From contig NW_019211454.1 of assembly GCF_002443255.2 (NCBI RefSeq), forward strand, positions 27,853,565-27,917,564: a stretch of DNA of 64,000 bases, written 5' to 3'. This document shows positions 25,928 through 40,900 of this stretch, piece by piece. The DNA comes from Varroa destructor. Lineage: Eukaryota > Arthropoda > Arachnida > Mesostigmata > Varroidae. The first letter of the stretch is position 1, and each line of letters starts with the position of its first letter. The translations under genes and the position numbers were made by a program. The notes beneath the pieces were generated by a model. It saw nothing but the letters and a program-made list of their open reading frames with translations. It had not been told where the DNA came from and did not search any database.

Positions 25928-28900
25928 GTGAATAGAAGTCTTCATCTAAAGTGACTCATTTTCTGCTGAGTTCTTGTTTTTGTTGTTGAATTTTGGTGGT
26001 CGTGTTGAAGATTTCGTAGGTTATCCAATCCACTCGTCTGTGAGATAAAAATCAGCGAGAAAAATAAGGGGCATGCGGCAACGTATCAGTAAATTCAATT
26101 GCAGAATACGTTTACAAAGATAAAAGTGCTCATGTGATAGGTACGTCAAATTTCAAACTGACATGTGGAACGCTTAAAAAAATTAGAAACGGAACAAGAT
26201 CGGAGAAATAATTACAGGATTGTTGTTTACCTGATTGCTGTTTATTTGTCTAATTTTTGCTGCTACTGACGGCAGAAAGAAAAGAGGGGCAAAGGGCAAA
26301 AAAGTAATGACAGAAACAGAAAAATAATTGTTCAACAAGCTTACGAAAAAATAACGATCACCAGAGTAAGGGACGATGTCTTTACCGGAATCTTCAGAGT
26401 ACCTCACGTGAGTATGAGAAAAGCACTTCAGCCTATACTATCCTATCGTATTTTGATGCTTTCATTGACTCGCTACTATCGTCAGATGTCGAATAGGCAC
26501 TATAATTGTTACTTATTGGCCTTTATTGTAGCGAGCATAAATGAAGTAACGTTAAGAACATTGAAATCTCTAGTTGTTTACGATTTTGAGTGCTCTCTCA
26601 AAGATGCGCCTCTACCAATCTTTGTGTCCTGAAGTTTTCAATACATCGCTAGATTATCGGACGAAAACTAGCTAAAACTCTTAGATATTCTGGCTAACAA
26701 TTATGAGTCTTTGTGGATTAGTACGTTTTACGTGTCACGCTTTTTGTGTTCTTGCATATCAATAAAAATATGCATTTGCCCTCTACTTATGTGTATATGT
26801 CCGCGCGACAGATGTATAGATAGTTTAGCTATTCTCGGTAAACCCTCTCGGTAAGCATGAAAACGTTAGTACTATCTTTCATTGGCTTCGCACATACGTT
26901 AGCTCACAATTGGATGTCTGTGACGACAAATATAAAAGGTGGTTATCAGAACTCGCTTTGACGGTATCTAACAATGCGTTCGGTAACAGTAAAATGATGA
27001 AAATTGTAGATTTCAATGTATTGTTTTATTCAGATCACTAACAGTGGTACCTACAGCATGGGGAGAGGTTTATCGCTTAAACTACTAGCTAGATTTGACA
27101 TTAGATGATATTTTAGATATTGCTGAAATTATGCTATGGTCCATAAGCGCACCTGTGCGGCTCACGCTCCCTGATCGCTGAGTTAGTAGACGTATACAAT
27201 TTAGACATAATCAACACGAATCATGTTGACTATCTACGGAATCTTGAATCAAGATTCCGGAAACAGGTGGTCCGAGCTGAAAATCTATACTTGAGCAACA
27301 TATTCGCTCCTATACAAGCTCATATAAATCATTTAGTTATTATTTAGCCATGATATGAATCTTTCGAACCTCTGGATGTGTTGTTAAACCTTATTTGACT
27401 CGAATCACATCTACCCGTAGAGTGCTAAGTTATGTATCGTTACATAATCATCTGTCGTATTGACGATACTTTACTTCGAAATAGCACTATCGTAGGGTTT
27501 GTGAAAGAATGAATCCTGGCCGGAGCCTAACATGCAACACATAAGGTGTCCATGTTGTAGGTTTAAAATAAGGTATCCATAGAAGACTAACAACAGTGAT
27601 TGCTCTAATATTCGCGTTACTTGGCTTATTTGCTATATGTAGATGCATCATTGCGAACATAATAGGCACCAGCGGTTAAGAGCGGTTCAGCCAAAATGAG
27701 ACCACAACAACTAGGGCAACTCAATCATAAGAGTATCATTATGACAGGGTATAATCATCATTGCTTGTGCGCTTATACGTATGCCACAACAAGGAACATT
27801 TTATTTTCGCTAGGAAAATCTAGCCGCCACGCCTCACCGTGTAGTACGGTGTAAATCGTTGAACGTTTAGTAAAACATAAAAAAAAAAAAAAAAAACGAA
27901 CATATATCATTTTTCGAAGTGGTGCAACGCTAGTACAGTTCGAGCAGCAAAATTTGCACTTGGCCAGGGCAGATCGGAATTACTAACCGTTAGATGTCAC
28001 AGAGAAAAGCAAAAAGAGGGCTCGTGGTAATTTCCGGTACAGATGTTCGTTCTCATCTTTACTCTAGCTTTTCCTCTGCTGACTGAATTACTGATTAGCT
28101 AAGGAAATCCTTGGTAATGTGAACGTCGTATACACGTCATATTTCCTTCGTACTCGGTTCTACTGCATAGTAAACAAATATGGCTATGGTTTGTCTGTTT
28201 CAATGTATCAATCCCAAAATGATTACCGTTACCACTGTTAGCTTTTGTTCGAAACGTAAAATTGTTTTGTGTACGGAAATAGTGAGAAAAAAATCCTTAC
28301 AGAACCAAAGGTTTCTCACTCAGTTTTCCGTAGAGCTCATATTAAAAAAGTGAAAGCAGTTGTACCGAAGGAAATCTATATATCTGCTCAGGGCAGCGGT
28401 GTGACCTTTGGTGAAACTTTAATGGCTTTCTGATGGTGCAAAAAAGAAAATCGTCCGTTCAATTGTTTTCTTCTCATTAGAAAATTGCAACTGTAGGACG
28501 TAGCTTACATGGGTAAGGTCAAACGAAAGGAAATACGCGGTATGTAGCTGTTTCTCGGCACGAGGAAGATTCGAAGAAGACGTTCGACCTGTTATATACG
28601 GAATATTAGAACTGTGCGACCTATCACTGCCAGCAAATAAGATGTTGTTCCCCGCTGTCTCATACAGTAGGTCGTCGTAACCAATACAATCTAGGAAGTA
28701 CTAAAACGTAATCTAGTTGAAACATTGTACCGATGTGCTTCTTCCAATATTGTTCTTGCAGTACATGTAAACCAAAGGCTTTAACATCGCACATGTGTAT
28801 TTCGTAACATTTTCTTGTATTTCTACTAACATATGCAGATTTCGGCGACCGGGCGAAAGATTTATTCTGTTTTCCTTATTTCTGGCCACAACAGGCAACT

Positions 28901-31900
28901 GCGCGTGTGCGCTTTGCATTGAACGCGTGCAATGTAAGGTTTCACCTGAATCCTTATCAGCGGATAATTTAACGTTTCCCGTTCAGGGATAGCTCCCTAC
29001 AACTAAGAATACGCATAATGGCTGACGCACTATTACGTGCGTATATGAGTGTACACTATAATGGCGTTGGGTACAATCGCACAGCGCTAATTGAGAGACA
29101 CTTATGGAACTATATCGATGCGTTGGAAAGCGTGGAAAATTCAGAGTCACGAACATTGTACTTGATTCACATTAGCAGCAACGAAACTTCTCTTAAAGTC
29201 CAACAACTGATCTCGCTGCGAACGACATCACAAGAAAACGTGCTATTGTAGTCGGAACGATTTGCTTCAGCAACAGAACTACGTAATAACTGGTAGTCAG
29301 TCTCCGTCGGTGAGATAAGCTACAAAAAAAATAATATAATACATATGTGCGTATTGTGGTTAGGTATGTTCTGGGTAGTGTCGACACGTTGACCACCGTG
29401 TTGTATATTGTGTCATTGTTTTATTTCAGTGTAGTAATTTATCTATCATTGACAGCTTCCGAGACGAACACCTCGACAGTGCCTAGGTGACAATATTAAT
29501 CAAAATATAATAGGTAGCTGAACATGTATAGAACGCTACGCTCAAGAATACACGCGCCCAATAGCATGCACGCGTAATTAAGCGCGCCCCTTGTAATACT
29601 CACAGCCGAAGTGTATTGAGTTTACTAGGTAATATAACTGCAAACGATTTTATCGCGCTGTTAGTTGCCTGTTTATACACATTTTGTTAAGTATTTTAAT
29701 GTTCGGCAAATGTATACGTATAGTTGGTTATAACATAATCTGGAAACAAGAGTCATAACAGTGAAATCGGTGGTAATGTTTTTATCGAAGCGTGCGTCAT
29801 ATGTAAGCTTGGGCAATTGTATCTATACAATATGTACATAGAAAATGTTTGCGGTGCACTCGAGTGCCAAGTGAGTATTGAGCAGTACAGCTTGGCAACC
29901 TCGTGTTTGCGATCTACATGCAGTCGTCGCCCGTAATTATCCCATTTATTTCGATTATCAAACCGCTTGGAAAAGGTTCCTTTGGCGAATAACGAAGACA
30001 TTGAATCGGGTAATCCTCTACGTTTCGAGTTTCATGTTTGGCAAGGTCGTTAGGCCTTCTATAAGGCGGCTAACTTGTAGCACGAAACGGAGTGTGCCTA
30101 GACCATAACGTGTCCCTAAGATTAGCAGGCAAATACGTTACGTACCAGCTTATCACGGCGATGGTCTACACAAGCAGGAAGTCAATTTAGAAGAAACATA
30201 AACAAATTGCACTTGTATTGGATCGAAACACAGTGTGGTTTAACATATTCAAATAGTTTTACCATACAGCGACTATCTGAGTGTACGCCAAGCTTGATCA
30301 TAAATTCGTAGGACATATACTTGAGTGGTACACGATGACGAGAAATGAAAGTGCTATTGAATATTTCTTTACGAATACACGACTATTATTGTTAAAAGCA
30401 GTGTTTTATTCGACTGTTTGGCAAAATGGCCCAAACACGCTAATTGCCAACAACCTGGAATGAATCCAGGTATCCTGAACTGAAATAAGCGTTGGAGTTA
30501 TTAGCACTCTCTGATATCGTTTTCAAAGATGCGATAGGTTGCATAAATGAGAAGTCCAAATATGTGGTTTGTTGTTAGTTCTGTTTAAAGGAATCTCGCT
30601 CAATTATGGGCTTGTCGAAAAGAATATTGACCGTTGTTCTAGCTAGGTGGCTTTAAAGACGCGTATGTGTCATTCGAGGGCTGAGACTTGCCGGCAGGGG
30701 AAGTTGCGCTAGATTGTTGAAATGGCTTGATTTGCATTTTGGATAAAGCGCCTTGAAGATGTGTAAAATTTCTGCAAAAATCCGTTACATTTCACAGTTT
30801 CATTATAATAAAAAAACGAATGCTTCCAGGCCCATAAACAAATGCGTCAAGATCATCAGAAGTAGACTGCTATCAGAACAAATGGGCTAAAAATAGTTCT
30901 ATTGCTTTCGTTTCGGAAATTTCAATATGAAAGTTAGTTAAGAAAAATTTACCGTAGGACCGGTAGCTGAACCCCCATAATATTGTCAAGAAACTAAAAA
31001 TCCACGCTTACCAAGCGCTTTCAAATCTTTTGCAGAAAAGTGGCTATCTGAATGTTTGGGTGCCACACGAATTCACGTAAATGAGCCTACTGGGTCGTAT
31101 TTCCATCTGCGAGACCCTAAAGAAATGCAACAAAATCGAGCTATTTCTGAAGTGGTGGATCAAGTGGATCACATTCACCAATAATGCGCTATAATAAATA
31201 CTTAACGATTTGTGGCAAATAACCAGCCTGACGCCACGGAACGTAATGTTGCGTATTTGACAAGATTAAAGCAAAGTCATAATACATGACTTTGCTTATA
31301 ATACCACCAACTTATAATATTATAAGTTGGTGTGATCGCGTCACAAAACAAGAGCTCTGCACAAAGCAGCTAAAATTATGCAGCAGAAAATTAAAGAACT
31401 TCGCTGGGAAATCTTAATAAATCCGCATATCCCGGATATTGCACCACTAAACTGTCAATTGTTTCGGTATCCGAAAAAAACCTTCAATGTTGTTGATTCA
31501 GTTTCAATGAAGAAAGCGCAAAAAGCACGTTCTCATGAACCACTCATGGTGAAGGGATTATTGTATTCCCAGAAATACCGGAAGTTCGTAAATCAAAATA
31601 GCGTGTATGTAGTTTAGCAATATTATTCTAAAATACAAAATGTAGATTTGTTTTCATTTTAATTTGAAACGGTTGATACTTTTTCGACGAGCCGACACGT
31701 CCCTATATGTAACATTACACTTACTTATCTGCTATAGTTTACTGCTAAAAGTTTTGTTTTTTTTTCATTATTTAAGAAAATATTTCCACTGTACAAAGTA
31801 AAGACATCTAATAACTTATTATTTTAATAGACGGAAGCGATCGATAAACTAGCCGCGCAACCTATAGTTACTATTGACAATGGGTAGTGATCGCTTTTAA

Positions 31901-34900
31901 GCGTATATCGCATTGCCATGCGGATACATACATTTCACATATGTATATGTGACGCCCTCCTAAATTATTCTTCGTTACTAGGTCTGAAGTCTTCGCAAAG
32001 CAGCATCTTTGCAAGAAGCTTGTTTCGCTCACAGCAACAGGCGGGAGGCCTATTCTTTTGAATATTTTTCTAAATATCGCTAATAAGAATCATTATTTGC
32101 CGTTTCTTTCTGTTGCAGGCAATCAGATCTCGCTCTTAAATTGGAGCAACATGGCGCTGATGGTCAATTGCGGACTCCTCCAGCTGCGTTTAAGAACCCC
32201 GAGCACACAAATCGCGCATTCGATATTATGAATTCTTTGAGACAGTGAGTTATCAGAGCTGAATTTCGAAATGCGTCGTCTGCCATTATGTGTACTTCGA
32301 AAGTTTGAATTCCTCGTATTTTTCAATAGATAAATACAAGGGGGAATGATTCCTCTCAGAATAAAGCCGAGCAGATGAGCTAGCCTTTATCATTGCCATT
32401 CGATTCGCAGTACTACAATCGCAATGTTCGAGCTCCTTTGGAAAAACATCAACTAAATCATAGGTTGCTACCGAACCTTTTAACGAAGCCGTTTGTCCTT
32501 CCTTTAGTTGACGTAGTAACTAAAGTGACGAACGATTGATTTATGATATATTTTAATCCAGGATACGCTTTGTAAAGGCTGGTAGGGTGCATTGACATTT
32601 CCCTCTAGCCAACCATACATTTTCGAGCGTTTCCTATTTCTAGTATTTTTTTAGAGCCTTAGCCTTGAAGTGATAACAATACGAGTCGAAATCAATCCTA
32701 AATTGAGTTACTGTAGGCCAAAATTGCCGTTTCAAAACACGTCGTTTGCGCGGTTAGTGATGGTACATATTAGCGTAAGCTGTAGAACAGACTTGTCTAA
32801 TCGTACCCATGCGAATACGTAGGATGTTTGCATTTTGATATTGGTGTCTTATTTTATTTCTAAGATTCTATCATATTATGTGGTCATTTGTGCACCTCCA
32901 TTGCAAACTTTCCAATTAGATGCATACATTTTCACAAGCTATGATAGAATATCTAAAAAAAATGAAAGCTATCTGAATGAATATAATTGGACAGTTTATA
33001 CAATACAGCCTATCTGAAAGCGCACACTGTAATATTTTTGTAATATACTGCGAATTTTGAAACGACAGTCCCAGCCTGTTTTATATCAAGTTAGGACCAG
33101 TTATGACTTATCGCTTTAACGAAAAAAAAAATATTAGAGGTGTCTGCTTTTTTCGAAGAACATGAACGTTTTCAAAGTAATAGACATAAGACTTTGTTGA
33201 AAGGCCGTCCGTGTATATCAACCGCTCCATCGGACAACTGATGAGCTCGGTACACTTAACGTGATTCTTACGCGATTGATGTCAACTGGGCCACACTGCC
33301 AACTCCAATGGAAATTTCAGATACCTATTTGTCGTCGTCGTCGTCCGCGCAGACGCGCTAGTAATCTCGATCAAATGTTGGCGCACTTCTAGTCTCACCA
33401 ATGGTCGAAATTTTACGCAAAACTGGACGTTCCGGAATCTGTAGCAGCAGAATAGCGGCTTTCGCCGGCCAACGTATCGTATTAACTGAGTTGGTCATTT
33501 CTTTAGTCAATGGCCGATTTATTAATCGGTTCGTTAATGTGTATGCCATAGTACAAATCATTTGAAATTTCGCCTGGAAGGTCATGCATAAAGAAGTTTA
33601 CTACGATAGCACAATTATTTTCAAGGTGTAATATTCATTTGTCCGTAAATTTCGAAGCACGCGAACATTACGCGGAACCACGAGATCCGGGGCCAAGCAA
33701 GGCGGAAGTATTTCGTTTTAGAATTACATAAAGTATGTAAACAAGCGGATTATCGGCAAAGCAGAAGCGGTATATTGTTGCCTCTAGTGATTTGCGTACC
33801 CGTACGTGACATGATAAAAAAGACAGGTGGTACAATTGTTCTTAGCTTCCACTGTTCCAGATACTAAGGCGGATATGATCTGTAATCACCATCCCATACC
33901 TGGTGTTTACGAAATACTTAAAATTAAAAATAATTTTCCAGTATGTTGCTAGAGTGATTATCATCCACTGGTAACCACGCTATAGGAACCTAATCAATTC
34001 GAGCTTTGGTCACCGCGTCGTTCGAGTGCGTTTGTTCTATATAAAAACTGTGCTAGATACACAGGATGACCTGTCTAATTTTTTTCACGCGTTAATTCTA
34101 GATCTGTATTTGAACAGAAGCAGAAATTTTAACAAGATTTCTTGAATGTTATACACATTCGATTCGGGACCTAAATCACTCACTAGTCATTTAAAATAAA
34201 AGATTGCTTGATTGATCCGCGAATAACTTGTTAATAGTTGGAGTGCGTAAAGCGATATTTGTAGATATATAGGCTAATTAAAGTGTTGTTTAAATATGCT
34301 ATATATAGACAATGACATCCGACTGGAATGTCGGGCTGATAGTAGGCTAAAAAGCCCAAAAATGCACAGTGAAAAGTTGTGAAGTGGCACAACTGTTCCC
34401 GAAAAGAACTGTTTGGGTCTATTTGGATGATCCAGTGGTGACTGATATTCCCCTCTTTAATATGTTACCCTTTAATTTTTGGATCCAAAAAAAATGGCAT
34501 TTAGGAGCTCTTTACAATCTAGCCTCTATCGAAGATTTTCCTATCTGCCTCACAAAAGTCTTTTCCGATTCTTTTAGAAGCCGCACAAAAGCTACCAATT
34601 ATGTAGGCGAAGGTGGTTCATGTAGTGCGAAAGAATTGGATAATAGCTGACCTCTCCGAATTCTAAAAACGACGCGCTGGCGTCGTAACCACGACGGATC
34701 TCTCGTTTTCTTGAAAAACTGAATCGGCCTTCGTGTGGTACGAGAAGTTACGAAGGATAATTCATCAACCCTGTTTCGCGTCATTTGAACAAATCCTGCC
34801 ATAAAACAATAGTTTCGTCCCGTAGTTCACTCGGTAGCATCCTGCAAATTAGTGATCGTGAGAGATGCGGGTTTGTTACACGGTTATAGAAGCAAAACGA

Positions 34901-37900
34901 CACTATTGACAAATATGGACACAACTCAATAACGTCGTTTTTCAATCAGTCATTCTTCAAAATAATTGAGAACCAGGAAATTCTTATCAGGAATCTCCAT
35001 GTAGTTGTGCAGAATATTTAGACGTGAAATTTCGAGCTGCATTTCTGTTTAGCCAGTTTTCGGAGAGTATGAACAAACTCTTCTGTATCCTATTTAACGA
35101 CGTTAGATTTCAACGATTATTAGTGTACTTATTTTGTTCTATTATAAGAAGTTACGGTCAGCAATAGGCAATTTACTTTAAACTTCATCGCAGTTTTGTT
35201 TTTATCTACGCCTGTGCCTGTCGTGGAAACTGTATTTTTTGCAATTTAGATTATGTCTTTTCATACTAAATTGTTTGTTGTTATTATTATTATTTATAGC
35301 CTCTATTGACGATGAGACTAGTTTATTCGTGTACGACGTTCACTTTGTCGTCTGCTGAGTAACATAGCTAATTCAATGGTGTTCGGCGATTCAAATGAAA
35401 GCTAAATACGCCTGAGAATATGTATTGTAGACAGATATAATCTGAACGTGTACAACAAAAATGGCAGAAGCACCCGAATGAGATAGGTGTTTTTCATTGA
35501 CGTTGATCATTGATTACCCTTGAACTAGACGTATCGGGGTGCATTACAGTCTGTAACGTGTACTTAATCCGGATCAAAGGGGATCGATCTTGAACTAAAA
35601 AAAAATGTAGTCGAATCATTTTGTTTTAATCTTAGGCCCGTGTTTGGCTGAACTTTGTGAAGGACCCTAAAACTTATGGATTGCTTTCTGTTAGGCAAGA
35701 TGACCTATGCGACGTGACGCTAGTAGCAAGTGGGGTGGAAGCAAAAGCGCATCGGCTTGTTCTAGCTTCGTGTTCACCGTACTTTCGGGCAATGTTCACC
35801 GGTCCAGTTGTATTTGAGGAACAGCGGAGAGAAACAATTACATTGCAGGGACTTGAAGGGGACGCTCTGTTATTGCTCGTTGGTTATATCTACTCAGGCC
35901 AGATTCATGTCGACGAAGATAATGTTCAGGTACAGGGAAATCAGTTGAAGCTAAGCTTCGCAAATAGACGAAGAAAATCTTCCAGAAAGTATTGTTCTGT
36001 TTGTGCGTGTTTCGTGGTTATTTTTCTTCTGATGGAGTAATTTCAACTGCATTTACTCTTGACTGCATGTGCCATGGTTATTTTCTTGGTTGTTGTTTTC
36101 AGTTGATATTGCCAGCCGCTGGTATGTTGCAGCTTACGGCCGTTAGAGACGCTTGCTGCGATTTCCTGCATCGACAGTTACATCCCTCCAACTGCTTGGG
36201 CATTCGAAGGTTTGCAGATTTACACGGCTGTGCTGAACTCGTGGCTGTCGCTGACAGCTTCATTGAGCAAAATTTCGTCGAGGTACGGTATTGGTCGGCG
36301 TACTGTTGTGCGTATGTTAGCCAAATTTTGTCTCAGCTTGAAGGAAAAACCTCCTAGGACTTCGGTAACTCTCATTCATGCAGTAATTAGAACAACGACT
36401 TCAACTGAATATTGATAGAAAAAAAAAAAATTGAACAAATCCGTACGCGGATACATAGGTAAAATATTTGATATAGTTTGATGTTATATACATAACTCAG
36501 GCGACTGTGTGCCTTTTTTCTCGTATTGAGCCGCAGTTCTATGTTTGTCAGTATAAAATTGTTGGAAAAAATGTTTGGACATATCAGTTGTCTCTATCTA
36601 TATATCAGTTGTTGTATACTATGAACAATATATTACTAAGACTATCAGTTATTATATACCTGCAGGTGGTACAACATGAGGAATTCCTGACTTTAACGGC
36701 TGCGCAAGTGGCACAATTAATTCGAAGTGACAAATTGAGCGTACAGACCGAGGAACAGGTGAAGATTAAGATTAAGTAGGACGTATAGTTGAACCTAATT
36801 AAATTAGTAGTGAAGCTACCAAGCAGATCTCTTTATCTTACTAATCGCCTCAAATTCATACTCCGAATATTCTTTCAATATTAAGAGTGCCTATAACATG
36901 GTCCACAGATGTATGATATTTGCCAGAAATTCTTCCGTTATAGAAAAAAATACGCATTTTTCTTATGAAGTGTCGATTTTGGTCGTCTAGTATTATTCTT
37001 GCACTTCAGAATGGCGGCATTCTCTATTTGTATTCATAACGCACCTGGACTTCTTCAAATTTGAATCGTTCTCTCGGCTTTCGAGTTTTCAGTAGTTAAG
37101 TTCCTGTGTATCATAGAAAATTAGAAAATTCAAGCGGTTACCATTGTAGCTTACAGCCTAAGGATATAGTGAAAAAGACAATATGCTGTATAAACCTTAT
37201 ATCTGTAGAAAATTCATTACTGTAAGCGGAACTATCTGTTAATTTCAAAAATGCCGGGAAAGAAATTTTGGACTTTTCATAGAAGAACATCTCTTGTTAG
37301 AGTAAACAACAGGGCGTACAAAGCTGTGGCCTAGGCCGACCCACCTCAAAGTACACGGATCCACTCCTCCGTTGAATTAAGAAGGTAAAAAGGTTAGGCG
37401 AATGTAAATGAAGCAGTAAAAATCCGAGGAGCACGGACAGCACGGACTCTTTCTTTCTGCTCCCATGTTATAGCGGTGACTCATTTTTACATCGAATAAT
37501 GGCTGTGATGAATTACAGATTTTACAGCAATTGAAGGCGATCACATTAGTGAGCCGATGCAACTGAATTGACAGGACGTCATTTTGAAACAGCTGTACAG
37601 AGCTTATGGCGTCTGTTTGAGATCTAGTGCAGGTGTTATCCATTGTATGAGTCCTGGTTCGTCGATTACGGCTAAAATGTACTATCAACAATTGGAGGAT
37701 CTTGAATTTGTACTTAGCAAGCAAGATTAATGAACAAAGATAAACCGCTTGTATTACCGGAAGAATTACGGTGGCAAAAAAGTAGGAGTCATAATCGAAA
37801 GCTCGCTTTCATCCGGCAGGTCAACCAGACATGCGCCCATAGACGAATGGGTCTTTCACAATTTTAGCAGCGTTTCAGAAAGAATGTTCTTCAAATCTCA

Positions 37901-40900
37901 TAGTGATACCAAAATTGCCCTCGGAGACTTTTGTGCCTTAGATTTGCACAGCGGCAGAATGAATAGGTTACTATGGTAAGAACTATGCCAGACAAAAGAA
38001 GGTCACAGGTGACAATAGTGCGCGTCGCAATTGGTAATAAAAGATCTACGTTTAATAAACAAAAAGACAACTATCTTGCATTTCATACTGAACGACCAAT
38101 TGAGTTACTTTTTGTAACGAATTTTTTTCTTTTCGCTGGAATCAACCGGGTAGGTCTATGAAGCTGTGATGTTTTGGGTACGCTTTGCTCCACCAACTCG
38201 ACAAAGAGCTCTCGGCGAACTAATGCAACACGTACGGCTTCCTCTTCTGTCGCAAGAGTTTCTCGTCAGCCGTGTTGAAGCAGACCTTCGAGCCAGTCAG
38301 GACTGCAAGGTGTGTGTACTTAATATACAAGTGTACGGACAAATGTTTTATAAAATATTCTTCTTTTAATAAATCGTATCAAGAAGGGCTGATTGCTACA
38401 AAAGAAACAAATCGTCGTCACATTAATGTCACAACCATTTAGCTCGCATAATAACCATAGACAAGGCAATAGTCTACATATGACATGAAAGCGGTACCCC
38501 ACAGTAGAATAAATACTAATGTCGTCTGTCTTGACTATCGACTTCAATCGTATTTGCTGTACAGGACTTCTTGATCGAAGCTATGAAGTATCACCTCTTG
38601 AGAGACGAAGAGAAGAATCTGTTTGAAAACACTATTCCACGCGCCAAGCCTCGTCAACCGAGGGGAAAACCTAAGGTTAGTTATTAACCTGAACAAGAAA
38701 AAGATTCTCGTGATTCTATTGGTTATCGCAATCCTCGTATCCCTTCACTTTTGTCATTTCAGCGTTTCATAGCCTTTAAAGATTCGTGGTACGCCACTAA
38801 CAACGACCAATTAAAACATCCCAACCTTGTAGATCAGCCATTCATTTATGACAATTTGTTCACTTCGATAAAGAGTTTAGCTCAAATGAGTTACGATGCT
38901 ATCATTAGGACACGCAGAGAACATAGATATAACACAGAAGTAGCGATGAGAATCAGTAGCCAAAAATAAAGGTGAATCACTTACAAGATCTTCATCGAAT
39001 CTTGTTTTATCTCGTAGATCCTGATGGTGGTTGGTGGTCAAGCGCCAAAAGCAATCAGATCCGTAGAAGGATTTGATTTTAAAAAAGAGAGATGGGTAAG
39101 TCTACATATAGAAAACGGAAAGTTAATTATGGACTGAATTTACCCAAACTTACAGCCCTTATAAAATTATTCATGTTGATACATTAACCATGTGCAATAA
39201 CCATTGAATGCCTATACACGTACAGCGATCTATGTACATCCTTGATTTTTCTCTATCAAAACAATGATCATATTAGGTCAGTCTGCCAGACCTGCCATCA
39301 CGCAGGTGCCGCGCAGGAGTCGCCGTACTCAACGGTCAGGTGTTTGCAGTTGGCGGCTTCAACGGTTCTTTAAGGGTGCGAACTGTTGATCTATACGATC
39401 CTCAAAGAGATCAGGTTTGTTAGGATTTCCTGGTCTTTTCTAAATTAGGTTTATAAAATCGATTTTTGCTTTACGCGTTTGTCGCATCCGATGTTACGGT
39501 TTTACTTGCAATATGAAATTTCATATTGACTCTAATCTAATTGATCCGAATCTAAAAAATAGTTCGCGGGAGCTTTTTTTTACGTTATCCCTTAAGGTAA
39601 CATTTTAGAGTAGACATGGACTTCGTACCATTCGTTATAATAACTTAATCTAATTTTCATAGTTCACCCGTTCTATGTTGTCCATTGTTCTTTCTGTCCT
39701 TTTGTTTTTATAACTTAGCCATACTTTTTTTCCCTTTTTTGAATCAAACTGTAGTGGACTCAGGCTCCGCAGCTAGAGGCTCGCCGGTCTACGCTGGGAG
39801 TGGCTGTCTTAAACAATGTCATCTACGCCGTCGGCGGTTTTGACGGTGCCACAGGTACATTGAATTTGGGATAATTTAACAGGGTGACCCGATCGCAGAG
39901 ATACGCTAGTTACACGAGTACTATAAGCACAGTATAATATTCGTTTCACACGCTTAGCAAGCGACGGTTTCTAATTGGTTTCTATCGACCTGGTTGTTCG
40001 TAAAGTTTCGATAAATGCTGATCACAGAAGACAGACAAGTCGCGTGCGAACTTATACAATTAAAAGTAATGCCAATATAGAACGAACAATGCAACCCCCT
40101 ATAATAGCTGAATGGGCATTCAAGGGATAAGCAGATCAGTTGGATTTAACTTTCAATAACAATTGATTGGATTGAATCACATTTGGCTTATTGATCGACG
40201 ATGTATATTAATATTTAGCACAGGAGCACTTAAGTTAGAGACCTAAAAGTTCCGCCAGCTTTGAGGTCTAGTCTATTTACCTTGGTAATTTGAATACCCG
40301 AACATGCATGTATACACTATCTGTGTGTCAATAAATAAAAGCAAAAATATTCAACATGATTTTTTTCAATTTAGGGTTGAACACAGCGGAGTGCTTCGAT
40401 CCCCGCGTCGCTGAGTGGCGCGATATCGCGCCTATGTCGATCCGCCGTAGCAGTGTAGGAGTTGGTGTACTTGGAGGACTCTTATTTGCTGTTGGAGGAT
40501 ACGATGGCGCGTCGAGACAATGTCTAAGTTCGGTTGAGGTTTATGATCCTAAAACAGACGAGTGGAGACCATGTGCCGATATGATCTCAAGGAGGTTTGT
40601 GATGCACCGCTTGACCAGACAAATGTAACCTTGTGATCGTTTTGCAAAGTTTTGTGATTGTTTGCCGAAAGCAAAACGAAGTTAACGAGACTTACCTGCG
40701 TTTATATCTGCATTACATATTTTAAAGTGATGGAACTGTCTTGCAGCTATATACTTCTACTGATAGCTGGAAGTTCGCGTTGAGATCTGAGTTTGTCTTT
40801 AAAGGATATCGTTCACGTCATTCTTGTAATCAGTTCCGAATTAAAAACCACCTAACACGAAATGATGCCGAATGGGCTCTCTCTGAGCCGATACCCATTT

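Noticed and set aside
35636..35694. Earlier acceptor for the BTB exon giving [20 protein letters not shown].
   Set aside because: The exon at 32119-32244 supplies the expected [11 protein letters not shown] and needs phase 2, which only the acceptor at 35694 satisfies.
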